Below, piece by piece: positions 16,866-24,370 of a stretch of DNA of 27,576 nt. The position numbers were made by a program, and so were the translations under genes. This DNA comes from an uncultured Clostridium sp. (GTDB lineage Bacteria; Bacillota; Clostridia; Clostridiales; Clostridiaceae). Position 1 is the first letter of the stretch, and each line of letters opens with the position of its first letter. The DNA lies in contig UQFE01000031.1 in assembly GCA_900540255.1 (NCBI GenBank), forward strand, positions 1 to 27,576, written 5' to 3'. Below the pieces are notes generated by a model that saw nothing but the letters and a program-made list of their open reading frames with translations, was not told the origin of the DNA and ran no database searches.

Positions 16866-17279
16866 CTATGCTACGTATTCCTTTATACATTCTGGTACTT
16901 CATCAGCAGCATCAACATTAACATTAATATAAACATTTATACCAAATCTCTCTGTTAATCCAGCTATTTTTTTAAATAATTCACTTGCATCCTTCATAGT
17001 ACATTTAACAATATTAGATAACCCATCAATATAGATATTTTCAATATCATAATTAGATGAAATTATTCCACACAACATTCCATAAAAACTTTGGCAATCC
17101 CCAACATAATACTCATTTGTATCTACAAATCTTATTCCTCTAGATAGCTGTAACATTGGCCTTGAATCATCATCAATATATACTGAATCCCCTTTAGCTT
17201 CTGCTACTTGAGTATTAGCTAAATCAATTAACCTTTTTGTCTTTCCAGAACCCCTTCTTGCACAAAAAACTTGAATCAT
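16866..17279 (-). CDS. Small P-loop ATP-binding protein of unknown role
   Basis: 137 aa from ATG 17279, preceded at 5 nt by GGAGTGG; an in-frame GTG at 17288 falls in the ribosome site and is rejected. Near the N-terminus is a Walker A-like loop ARRGSGKT (residues 7-14), typical of P-loop NTPases. A possible Walker B-type strand ends in YIDGLSN (about 89-95). The remainder is an alpha/beta pattern that ends in INVYINVNVDAADEVPECIKEYVA. Similar short clostridial proteins are sometimes named twitching-motility or PilT-like, but no pilus genes are nearby and the protein is far too short for PilT. Own terminator; function open. Confidence 0.7.
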   Translation of the reverse strand: MIQVFCARRGSGKTKRLIDLANTQVAEAKGDSVYIDDDSRPMLQLSRGIRFVDTNEYYVGDCQSFYGMLCGIISSNYDIENIYIDGLSNIVKCTMKDASELFKKIAGLTERFGINVYINVNVDAADEVPECIKEYVA

Positions 17280-17312
17280 TGGAACCACTCCTTTTTTATA
17301 AAATTATTTATA

Positions 17313-17337
17313 ACATCTTTTTTATAATAAAAGATGT
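17313..17337 (-). other. Hairpin upstream of the P-loop gene
   Basis: ACATCTTTT (17313-17321) and AAAAGATGT (17329-17337) form a 9-bp stem with a 7-nt loop, about 24 nt upstream of the P-loop gene's ribosome site. The following T tract is weak. It could be a weak terminator for the 76-aa ORF or a leader hairpin. Confidence 0.4.
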
Positions 17338-17442
17338 ATATTTAACTAAAAATTTTAATATATCTATCCTTCTTATGAATTATTATTAGCTATAAAGATT
17401 TTATTATTCAATATTCATTGGTAAGATAACCTTAAAACAATC

Positions 17443-17673
17443 CTATAAATCAAAATTAATTAATTTTACCTTTCTTTTTCCCTTAAATGATTCCTTTATT
17501 CTAACTATTACATTTCCATAATTAATAAACCGCTTTCCTTCATCTAAAGATATTAATTTATCATAAATCCACATATTTCTTTTACTGTACCCCATATCCC
17601 CTAATCTATTATTTTTATCTACTAATTGTCTGGGACTAATTACTATTATTAAATTTTTAGTTAAGTTTATCAT
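17443..17673 (-). CDS. Short hypothetical protein
   Basis: 76 aa from ATG 17673; an in-frame TTG at 17691 would add six residues. Neither start has a good ribosome binding site (only TTTGGTAAAT upstream), which lowers confidence. The protein is basic, with a hydrophobic start (MINLTKNLIIVISP), then RQLVDKNNRLGDMGYSKRNM and a C-terminus rich in Lys (IKESFKGKRKVKLINFDL). No signal peptide or known domain is recognised. It lies between the gerK terminator and the P-loop gene. It may be a small conserved clostridial protein or a chance ORF. Confidence 0.4.
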   Translation of the reverse strand: MINLTKNLIIVISPRQLVDKNNRLGDMGYSKRNMWIYDKLISLDEGKRFINYGNVIVRIKESFKGKRKVKLINFDL

Positions 17674-17752
17674 CAGTAATTTACCAAACAATAATTTAAA
17701 ATTTAAATAATAATTAACTTATAATAATATATTATATTTATTGTAATAAAAA

Positions 17753-17799
17753 AAAGAACAAAGAAAACAACTTTCTAGCTATCTTTTTCCTTGTTCTTT
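17753..17799 (-). terminator. Terminator of the gerKA-gerKC operon
   Basis: AAAGAACAA-AGAAAA (from 17753) pairs with TTTTCC-TTGTTCTTT (17785-17799) around a loop of about 17 nt. On the minus strand a run of eight T follows. It lies 24 nt after the gerKC stop. Confidence 0.8.
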
Positions 17800-17822
17800 A
17801 ATAATATAATTTTAAGCTTTAC

Positions 17823-18947
17823 TTAAAGACTATTTCTAGTAATTCCAGTTCCTTTTATATTTAATTTTGTTCTTACTTCTAATTCTGTTATACTTAGCGG
17901 ATCTTTTATATCTTCCTTAGAAAAATACATTTCTGCTAATCTTTCAACATCAAATATATCTAATTTTTTTTCTTTGTATTTATTAAAAATATATTTAACA
18001 TATCCATTTATATATTCTTCTTCATTATATCTAATATAATCTAAAGCTGATGAATCCACTATTAAACTTCCTTGTATTTCAGATACAGAAACATCAACCT
18101 CAATATCCTTAATTAATTTAATTGCTCCATTTTCATAACTTAAATTATCTTTTACATTACTATCTATTATTTCCAAACTAATAAAATCAGATTTACTATT
18201 TGGATTTGTTGCTTCCAAAATTCCTGTTTTAGCTGTTCCCATTAAAATGTTGTACATTAAAGAGTTTTCTATGTTTATTTTTTCAATTAATATATTATCT
18301 TTAAAAATTGATGCTCCATCTATTTCTATTTTTTTATCTAATGCATTTTCCTTTAATTCAATAGATGTTAGTAAGGCTGTATTTCCTCCCATTAATACAT
18401 TGCTTAAATAATAATTAATATTAGATTTTACTGCTTTTGAATTATATTTTTCTTTTCCAACTAAATCATTTAAAAATAAACCTAAATATTCCTCATCAGC
18501 AGATACCGTACTCAATAAATCATCAACATCACCATAATAAATAAAAGCACTTGGCTTAACTTGAAATTCACTATTATTATTAATTAAATCTAAAAACTTC
18601 TTTATTCCATTTCTAGCAGCTTTTTCAGTAAATATATATGCTCTAGTTTGACTATAATTAAGTTTATAACTAGAAGCTCTATTAATATCCTCTAAAGCTT
18701 CCATAGCTGTTCTTCCTTCACCCTTATAAATAATACGCCTTCCTTTATCAGAACTATCATTAGTACTTCTATATGGTTTTATACAATCTAAGTAAATAAC
18801 TGCTTCTCCTAAATCATTAATATCAAAAATTACACTTGTAGGGAAAGTAACCTTATTAATATCATGATAATTAAAACATCCTGTTAAAAGTAACGGTAAT
18901 AAAATTATTGTACATATTGTAAGAAATAAGTTTTTCTTATTTTTCAT
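17823..18947 (-). CDS. gerKC: Ger(x)C-family germinant receptor lipoprotein GerKC
   Basis: 374-aa C subunit of the spore germinant receptor, a lipoprotein on the outer face of the spore inner membrane. It has a type II signal peptide with a basic start (MKNKKN), a hydrophobic core and the lipobox LLTGC, with C24 the lipidated residue. The rest is hydrophilic with the Ger(x)C pattern: an N-terminal domain (FPTSVIFDIND...GEGRTAMEALEDINR...LNYSQTRAYIFTEKAAR) and a C-terminal domain starting near IEIDGASIFKDN and ending with ISVSEIQGS-like and LDIFDVERLAEMYF segments. ATG 18947, 11 nt inside the end of gerKA, with GGGAGGT, so the two are coupled. Expected to be expressed in the forespore. Confidence 0.93.
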   Translation of the reverse strand: MKNKKNLFLTICTIILLPLLLTGCFNYHDINKVTFPTSVIFDINDLGEAVIYLDCIKPYRSTNDSSDKGRRIIYKGEGRTAMEALEDINRASSYKLNYSQTRAYIFTEKAARNGIKKFLDLINNNSEFQVKPSAFIYYGDVDDLLSTVSADEEYLGLFLNDLVGKEKYNSKAVKSNINYYLSNVLMGGNTALLTSIELKENALDKKIEIDGASIFKDNILIEKINIENSLMYNILMGTAKTGILEATNPNSKSDFISLEIIDSNVKDNLSYENGAIKLIKDIEVDVSVSEIQGSLIVDSSALDYIRYNEEEYINGYVKYIFNKYKEKKLDIFDVERLAEMYFSKEDIKDPLSITELEVRTKLNIKGTGITRNSL

Positions 18948-20355
18948 ATTTTTTATTACCTCCCTCTATTATTTTTTTAGAAATTCTATCTAATTTTCCT
19001 CTGAAAAATATATCCTTAAACCTATACTCACTTATACTTCCAAGAGGAAATAAGAATGGATATCCAACAGAATCAAGTTTAACTATTTGAATTATATATA
19101 TTAATGCTGCACATAAAAATCCTGGTAACCCTAATAATGCTGAAGAAATCATTATTGCTATTGACCAAAAAGAAACTGCACCATAAATTTTAGGAATTAA
19201 AAAATAACTTAATGTACTTATTGCAACTACAATTATAGTTATTCTTGATGCAATTCCTGCACCTACAGCTGCATCACCTAAAATAAGTGCTGATACTATA
19301 CTCATTGCTCCACCAATTGGATGTGGAAGCCTTAAGCCTGCTTCTTTTATCAATTGAAAAGCTAACATCATAACAATTACTTCAATAAACGTTGGCAATG
19401 GCACCCCAGCTCTAGATACTGCCAGCCTAAATACAAAAAGGCTTGGAATCATTGAAAAATGATATGTAATTATCGCTACATAAATACCAGGTAAAAATGA
19501 TGCCATAAAAAACGCAATACATCTTAAAATTCTATTAAAATTTGTATAATATCTGTTTATATAATAATCATCTGGCATTTGAAAATTTTCTAAAAAGAAA
19601 TAAGGTGCTGTTATTACAAAAGGTGTTCCATCTACAATTATTGCTATACGCCCTTCAAATAACTTAGCTGCAACTTCATCTGGCTTTTCTGTATATCCAA
19701 TAGTATCAAAAAATGAATTTTGTTCTTTTAAATTAGCCTCGATATAATTTGAATCAAGTACAAACCTCATATCTAATTTACTAAGTTTATTCTTTATTTT
19801 ATTTACTAAATCATCTGGTGCAATTCCTTTAATATATGCCATTGCAACAGCAGTTTGAGATTCTTCTCCAATAACTACAGCTTCAAATTTCAAGTTAGGA
19901 TTTTTTATACGTCTTCTAATCAATGCAACATTGTCTACTATAAGTTCATTAAACCCTTCCCTTGGTCCCTTTAATACGGCTTCAGTTTCAGGTATTCCTA
20001 TTCCTCGCCTTGGGAAATTCTTAAGTTCACAAAATATAATTTCATTAAAATCATTTAAAATTAATATAGCATCTCCTGATAAAACATGTATTAGTGCATC
20101 ATCTAAATCTTTTGCCATTCCAGCTGCACTTATATCCAATACCTTTTCTAATAAATCATTAGGTGTCTTTATAGATGAATCCTTTAATTCTCCAAATCCC
20201 CTTAATGGTAATATTAAATATTCCATCATCCATTGTCCATTACATAAATCATCTATAAATACTAAAGTTCCATCTCCTATTATTGTTTTTACTTCCCTAT
20301 ACTTTACATCAAAATTCCCTTCAAATCTTTGTTTAATATAACTTAATTTATCCAT
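18937..20355 (-). CDS. gerKA: GerA-family spore germinant receptor subunit GerKA
   Basis: 472-aa A subunit of the GerK receptor in the inner membrane of the spore, part of the complex that senses nutrients and triggers germination. The N-terminal hydrophilic domain (about 1-240) has the GerA-type RREGFNELIVDNVALIRRRIKNPNLKFE pattern (seen here as GPREGFNEL...). The C-terminal half carries about five membrane helices (IAFFMASFLPGIYVAIITYHF, VIVMMLAFQLIKEAGLRLP, VSALILGDAAVGAGI and following). ATG 20355, since AGGTGA is well spaced for it; an in-frame GTG at 20364 lies inside that site. Overlaps gerKC. A sigma-G-like promoter lies directly upstream (20372-20401). Divergent from gerKB, as in C. 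perfringens. Confidence 0.95.
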   Translation of the reverse strand: MDKLSYIKQRFEGNFDVKYREVKTIIGDGTLVFIDDLCNGQWMMEYLILPLRGFGELKDSSIKTPNDLLEKVLDISAAGMAKDLDDALIHVLSGDAILILNDFNEIIFCELKNFPRRGIGIPETEAVLKGPREGFNELIVDNVALIRRRIKNPNLKFEAVVIGEESQTAVAMAYIKGIAPDDLVNKIKNKLSKLDMRFVLDSNYIEANLKEQNSFFDTIGYTEKPDEVAAKLFEGRIAIIVDGTPFVITAPYFFLENFQMPDDYYINRYYTNFNRILRCIAFFMASFLPGIYVAIITYHFSMIPSLFVFRLAVSRAGVPLPTFIEVIVMMLAFQLIKEAGLRLPHPIGGAMSIVSALILGDAAVGAGIASRITIIVVAISTLSYFLIPKIYGAVSFWSIAIMISSALLGLPGFLCAALIYIIQIVKLDSVGYPFLFPLGSISEYRFKDIFFRGKLDRISKKIIEGGNKKYEK

Positions 20356-20371
20356 TTTAATCACCTAAACA

Positions 20372-20401
20372 TATTATTCCTCTGCATATGTTTAATATTC
20401 A
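20372..20401 (-). promoter_or_regulatory. Sigma-G-like promoter of gerKA-gerKC
   Basis: Minus strand TGAATA (20396-20401), 17-nt spacer, AATAATA (20372-20378). Compared with the sigma-G consensus TGAATA / CATACTA this is 6/6 and 5/7. It fits forespore expression, but the transcript would start only about 10 nt before the ATG's ribosome site, so exact spacing is uncertain. Confidence 0.45.
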
Positions 20402-20457
20402 TTTTTTTGAGAATAATAAAATAGACTTATCTTATTTAAAATTTTGGAGGAATAAAC

Positions 20458-21528
20458 ATGAATAAAATATCAGTAAAACACTTTATAATTTTTATATTTG
20501 GTGTTACATATATATCATTAAAAACATATCCCTCTTTATTTATTGCACAAGGGGGCAGAGATACCTGGCTTTATTCTTTAATTATATATTTAATATTTTT
20601 TGCATTTGTAATGTATCTTATTTCTGTTATGCAATCTAAAAAAGTTTACAATATAAATGAAATATTTACCTTTGGTCTTTCTAAATTTTTTGGAAATATA
20701 TTTTTATTTTTATTTTCATTAGGATTATTTTTATCTTCATTAGAGTCTGCTTCTGTAGAAGCTAATGTAGTTAAATCTTGCTTTTTTCTAGAAACTCCTA
20801 CTTGGTATATAATATTATTTTTTATTTTGCCATCAATTTTTTTAATAGGAAAAGGAATACGTACATTATTAACTTTTTCAATAATATTAATTTCATCACT
20901 TGGAGTTAATACTGCAATTTTAGCTATTATTACTGAAAACTATAAAGATATTAAATACATAATGCCTTTACTTTCTGGAAATATAGTAAATGAATTTATT
21001 TCTACGCTTTTACTTGTTTTAGGTTCATTATCAGCTTTTGTTATTACACTTCCTTATTTAAAATATTTAAATAACGGAAAAAACCTAAAAAAGCATACTA
21101 TAATTTGCTTAAGTATATTAGGAATAATTTTTATTTATGTTTTAATTGGAATTTTATCAAGCTTTGGTCCTATAAGAGCAGCTAATTTATTTTATCCTGA
21201 ATTTACTCAAAGCCAGAGAGTTCAAATTGGTGGTATTTTAGAATTTGGAGATTTCTTTTTCCTATATCAAACAGTAGTAGGATACTTTTTAAAATATATA
21301 CTTTCAGCTTATGGAGTTTATATAATTTATAAAAAATACATAAAAAATGATAAATGTTTTATAACTATTTATACTTTAGTAATATTTATATTTTCAACAT
21401 TTATATCAAGAAATAATTATGTATTATTTATAATACTAAAATATTATCAATATATTAATTTAATATTATTTATATTTGTTCCACTTATAGCTTTTATTTC
21501 TTTCCAAATACGTTATAAAAACAAATAA
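20458..21528 (+). CDS. gerKB: GerAB-type germination permease GerKB
   Basis: 356-aa B subunit of the germinant receptor, an APC-superfamily membrane protein thought to carry the nutrient-binding site. About ten membrane helices fill the length. The family-typical start MNKISVKHFIIFIFGVTYISLKTYPSL and the TYPSLFIAQGGRDTWL segment are visible, as are ITLPYLKYLNNGKNLKK and the late LSSFGPIRAANLFYPEFTQ region. ATG 20458 behind GGAGGAAT. It is transcribed away from gerKA-gerKC with a 102-nt gap, the layout described for C. perfringens gerKB. A promoter is not obvious; TGAGAATAA near 20408 could be a weak sporulation -35. No clear terminator follows. Confidence 0.93.
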   Translation: MNKISVKHFIIFIFGVTYISLKTYPSLFIAQGGRDTWLYSLIIYLIFFAFVMYLISVMQSKKVYNINEIFTFGLSKFFGNIFLFLFSLGLFLSSLESASVEANVVKSCFFLETPTWYIILFFILPSIFLIGKGIRTLLTFSIILISSLGVNTAILAIITENYKDIKYIMPLLSGNIVNEFISTLLLVLGSLSAFVITLPYLKYLNNGKNLKKHTIICLSILGIIFIYVLIGILSSFGPIRAANLFYPEFTQSQRVQIGGILEFGDFFFLYQTVVGYFLKYILSAYGVYIIYKKYIKNDKCFITIYTLVIFIFSTFISRNNYVLFIILKYYQYINLILFIFVPLIAFISFQIRYKNK

Positions 21529-21554
21529 ATTTATTTACCCATACAGTATATTTG

Positions 21555-21582
21555 TTGCATTTTTGGTAAATTATGCTATAAT
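21555..21582 (+). promoter_or_regulatory. Promoter of the zinc-ribbon gene (extended -10)
   Basis: TTGCAT (21555-21560), 16-nt spacer, TATAAT (21577-21582) preceded by TGC, an extended -10. The transcript would start near 21589, leaving a leader of about 120 nt. Confidence 0.7.
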
Positions 21583-21631
21583 AATAATGTAATAAAAATC
21601 ATTAGGAAATTCTATGATAATATCATTAAAT

Positions 21632-21700
21632 ACCCCTTTTTTCCATAGCGGGTTAAGTTAGTAGTTTTATCAAGATTCACCCTATGGATTTTAAGGAGGT
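21632..21700 (+). promoter_or_regulatory. Structured leader that can pair with the zinc-ribbon RBS
   Basis: An inner hairpin joins TCCATAG (21642-21648) to CTATGGA (21682-21688), with three extra pairs (GGT 21651-21653 with ACC 21679-21681). Directly outside it, ACCCCTTT (21632-21639) can pair with AAGGAGGT (21693-21700), the ribosome binding site, leaving one C-A mismatch and one G-U pair. The two helices stack with only a U-rich internal loop between. This would hide the RBS. Inferred from pairing alone. Confidence 0.5.
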
Positions 21701-21708
21701 AAATAAAA

Positions 21709-21873
21709 ATGGAAGATAAGAAAATCGTTTGTAAAGACTGCGGAAAGGAATTCATCTTTACTGTAGGAGAACAAGAATTCTACAAAGAAAAAGGATTTGA
21801 AAACGATCCTGTAAGATGTCCTGAATGTAGAAAAGCTAGAAAAGCTCAAAAAATGAATAGAGACAGAAGATAA
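21709..21873 (+). CDS. Small zinc-ribbon protein (zf-trcl-like), 54 aa
   Basis: Starts MEDKKIVCKDCGKEF at ATG 21709 behind AAGGAGGT, stop TAA 21871-21873. Two CysX2Cys pairs (C8/C11 and C37/C40; VRCPECRKARK) form a treble-clef zinc-ribbon, matching the short 'probable zinc-binding domain' proteins common in Clostridia, and the C-terminus is very basic (KARKAQKMNRDRR), so nucleic-acid or ribosome binding is plausible. The exact function is unknown. It is its own transcription unit with a strong promoter, a structured leader and a terminator, which suggests high and controlled expression. Small but clearly real. Confidence 0.85.
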   Translation: MEDKKIVCKDCGKEFIFTVGEQEFYKEKGFENDPVRCPECRKARKAQKMNRDRR

Positions 21874-21892
21874 TATTTAAAAGTTAAATTAC

Positions 21893-21917
21893 GGGGCTAC
21901 TATTGTAGCTCCTTTTT
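21893..21917 (+). terminator. Terminator of the zinc-ribbon gene
   Basis: GGGGCTAC (21893-21900) pairs with GTAGCTCC (21905-21912), one G-U pair, 4-nt loop, then TTTTT. About 20 nt after the stop. Confidence 0.85.
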
Positions 21918-21941
21918 ATTTTCTAAATCTATTGTTTTTAT

Positions 21942-21970
21942 TTGACATAAAATTTTGATAATTTTATAAT
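21942..21970 (+). promoter_or_regulatory. Consensus promoter of trpS
   Basis: TTGACA (21942-21947), 17-nt spacer, TATAAT (21965-21970): a full sigma-A consensus. The leader of about 90 nt contains no T-box motif. Confidence 0.8.
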
Positions 21971-22069
21971 ATTAACTATTAGATACCTTTAGACTTTAAA
22001 TTTACTTTTAAGAATATATTCGTCATTATAGGTACATTAAGATTTAAATATATGAAAAGAGGTGCTATT

Positions 22070-23080
22070 TTGGAAAATATAGCAGAAAATAAAAAAATTA
22101 TTTTCAGTGGAATACAACCTTCTGGAAATTTAACATTGGGAAATTATTTAGGAGCATTAAAAAACTGGGTTAAGCTTCAAAATGAATATGATTGTTTTTT
22201 CTGTGTAGTTGATTTACATGCAATTACAGTTAAACAAATTCCTGCAGATTTAAGAAAAAGAACTTTAGAGGTTTTAGCAATTTATATTGCTTGTGGTATT
22301 GATCCTGATAAAAATACGTTATTTATTCAATCTCATGTTCCAGCACATTCTGAAGCCTCTTGGTTATTAACATGTAATACTTATATGGGTGAACTTTCAA
22401 GAATGACTCAATTTAAGGATAAAGCTAAAAAGCATGGTGATTCTATACCTGCTGGATTATTTGCTTATCCTGTTCTTATGGCAGCTGATATACTATTATA
22501 TAATACAGATTTAGTTCCTGTTGGAATTGACCAAAAGCAACACTTAGAACTTGCTAGAGATTTAGGTGCAAGATTTAATAATGCATATAGTCCAACGTTT
22601 AAAATACCAGAACCTTATATTCCACCAGTTGGAGCTAAGGTTATGAGTCTTCAAGATCCTACTAAGAAAATGTCTAAGTCTGATGATAATCCTAATAGCT
22701 ACATCTTAATTATGGATCCTCCTGAAGTTATAAGAAAGAAAATTTCTAGAGCTGTAACTGATAGTATTGGTGTTGTTAATTATACTGATGAACAACCAGG
22801 GGTTAAAAACCTACTTGATATACTTATTTCAATTAAGGGTTATACTAAGGATGAGGTTGTTGATCTTTATAAAGATAAGGGTTACGCTGATTTAAAGAAA
22901 GATGTTGCAGATGCAATTATTGATGAATTAGCACCAATTCAAGAAAAAGTAAATATCCTTCTTAAAGATAAAAAGGCATTAGAAGAAATTTATAAACTTG
23001 GTGCTGAAAAAGCTAATTATGCTGCAATTAAAAATTTAAGAAAAATGCAAAAGAAAATAGGACTTATTCCTAGATCCTAA
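22070..23080 (+). CDS. trpS: Tryptophanyl-tRNA synthetase
   Basis: Cytoplasmic class I synthetase that charges tRNA-Trp; about 336 aa, normal length. HIGH-type motif in QPSGNLTLGNYLGAL (TLGN at 22-25 from this start) and KMSKS at 200-204 (KKMSKSDDNP). GIDQKQHLELARDLGARFN and MAADILLYNTDLVPVG are the usual substrate-site segments. The start is probably TTG 22070, because AAGAGGTG lies 6 nt upstream; an in-frame ATG at 22052 would put that ribosome site inside the gene and adds six residues. Expressed from a consensus promoter with no T-box. Only a weak A/T hairpin (about 23079-23103) follows, and the MITE-like element comes 54 nt later. Confidence 0.96.
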   Translation: MENIAENKKIIFSGIQPSGNLTLGNYLGALKNWVKLQNEYDCFFCVVDLHAITVKQIPADLRKRTLEVLAIYIACGIDPDKNTLFIQSHVPAHSEASWLLTCNTYMGELSRMTQFKDKAKKHGDSIPAGLFAYPVLMAADILLYNTDLVPVGIDQKQHLELARDLGARFNNAYSPTFKIPEPYIPPVGAKVMSLQDPTKKMSKSDDNPNSYILIMDPPEVIRKKISRAVTDSIGVVNYTDEQPGVKNLLDILISIKGYTKDEVVDLYKDKGYADLKKDVADAIIDELAPIQEKVNILLKDKKALEEIYKLGAEKANYAAIKNLRKMQKKIGLIPRS

Positions 23081-23133
23081 TAATATATTTAACATAATAT
23101 ATTATTAAATTAAAACTTGATATAAAATCAAAA

Positions 23134-23235
23134 TAGGGTCTGTCGCACTAAAACTTTTATACACAATATATTGTTTTAAAAAATAAAAATTAACACGATA
23201 TATTGTAGTATTTATTTTTAATGCCACATCCCCTA
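23134..23235. mobile_element. Intact MITE-like element (about 102 bp) between trpS and galU
   Basis: The ends are imperfect inverted repeats: TAGGGTCTGTCGCACTA (23134-23150), and the complement of TAATGCCACATCCCCTA (23219-23235) reads TAGGGGATGTGGCATTA, 13 of 17 identical. Inside are two related palindromes (ACAATATATTGT at 23163-23174 and ACGATATATTGT at 23195-23206). A second, cut copy is at 1-67. It has no ORF, so it would need a transposase supplied elsewhere. The right end is 4 nt from the galU stop. Confidence 0.65.
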
Positions 23236-23239
23236 TTTT

Positions 23240-24118
23240 TTATTTTGTTTCATTTTCCCAAGGCTTAGTATTTAAATATTGAATAAATGGTTCTCTAAGT
23301 TCCTCTCTCTTTAAAGCAAATTCAACAGTTGCTTGTAAAAAGCCTAACTTATCTCCAACATCATATCTTCTTCCTTCAAAATCATATGCATACATAGCTT
23401 CATTTTTAATTAATGTTTCTAATGCATCTGTTAATTGAATTTCATTCCCTTTACCTGGTGCAGTATTTTCTAATATTTCAAATATTTGAGGAGTAATAAT
23501 GTATCTTCCTAATATAGCCACATTACTTGGAGCTTCATCAACAGATGGCTTTTCAACTAACCTTTTAACTTTATAAACTCTATCCTCTATATGAAGTCCA
23601 TCAACAATACCATACTTATCTACATTCTTTGGATCTACTGTTTGAACACCTAATATAGTAGTTTTATATTCATTAAAGCAATCAATTAATTGCTTTAAGC
23701 AAGGAACCTCACTATCAACAACATCATCACCTAACATTACTGCAAATGGTTCATTCCCAACAAATGATTTTGCACAATGAATTGCATGCCCCAATCCTCT
23801 AGGTTCTTTTTGTCTTATATAATGAATATCAACCATATCTGAAATTCTTCTAACCATATCAAGCATTTCTTGCTTTCCTGCTTTTTCAAGTTCCATTTCT
23901 AATTCAACAGATTTATCAAAATGGTCTTCTATAGATTTTTTATTTCTTCCTGTTATTATTAATATTTCTTCAATCCCTGATGCCACTGCTTCCTCAATTA
24001 TATATTGAATTGTTGGCTTATCCACTATTGGAAGCATTTCCTTTGGCTGAGCCTTTGTTGCTGGTAAAAATCTTGTACCAAGTCCAGCTGCTGGTATTAT
24101 TGCCTTTCTTACTTTCAT
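23240..24118 (-). CDS. galU: UTP-glucose-1-phosphate uridylyltransferase
   Basis: Cytoplasmic nucleotidyltransferase making UDP-glucose from UTP and glucose-1-phosphate, a precursor for glycolipids, teichoic-acid and capsule sugars. The 292-aa length fits the family. The N-terminal nucleotide-binding loop is KAIIPAAGLGTRFLPATKAQPKEMLPIVDKP, followed by IEEAVASGIEEILIITGRNK, the VMLGDDVVD metal-site strand, GIVDG, VKRLVEKP and the sugar-site segment GRYIITPQIF with GNEIQLTDA. ATG 24118 behind GAGAGGGA. No ordinary terminator follows; the stop abuts the MITE-like element, whose internal palindromes may supply the 3' end. Single gene. Confidence 0.95.
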   Translation of the reverse strand: MKVRKAIIPAAGLGTRFLPATKAQPKEMLPIVDKPTIQYIIEEAVASGIEEILIITGRNKKSIEDHFDKSVELEMELEKAGKQEMLDMVRRISDMVDIHYIRQKEPRGLGHAIHCAKSFVGNEPFAVMLGDDVVDSEVPCLKQLIDCFNEYKTTILGVQTVDPKNVDKYGIVDGLHIEDRVYKVKRLVEKPSVDEAPSNVAILGRYIITPQIFEILENTAPGKGNEIQLTDALETLIKNEAMYAYDFEGRRYDVGDKLGFLQATVEFALKREELREPFIQYLNTKPWENETK

Positions 24119-24312
24119 TTCTTTCCCTCTCTTATTTAAGTAAAATTTTAGTATACATAATTATATAATATCACAATGAATTACTTAAAAAAAGATTAAT
24201 AAATCTTCTTTAAATTTACAATATTCTCATTTTTAAATTTTTATATAAAATATAAAATTGAAAATTAACTATATAAATGTTATTATATAAATTATAAGTG
24301 TTGAATTTATAA

Positions 24313-24351
24313 TTTATAATTTAACATTTAAACTTAAGATTAAATTATAAA
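24313..24351 (+). other. A/T-only hairpin in the brnQ leader
   Basis: TTTATAATTTAA (24313-24324) and TTAAATTATAAA (24340-24351) are perfectly complementary. The hairpin ends about 7 nt before the brnQ ribosome site. It is made only of A-T pairs, so stability is low. Upstream, 24119-24312 is AT-rich with no ORF and no clear riboswitch. Confidence 0.4.
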
Positions 24352-24370
24352 AACAGAAAGAGGAATACGT

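Noticed and set aside
19931..20341. 136-aa plus-strand ORF opposite gerKA
   Set aside because: Antisense to the conserved N-terminal domain of gerKA with no start signals of its own.
23079..23103. Terminator for trpS
   Set aside because: The hairpin is made only of A-T pairs and has no T run, so it was not called a terminator.
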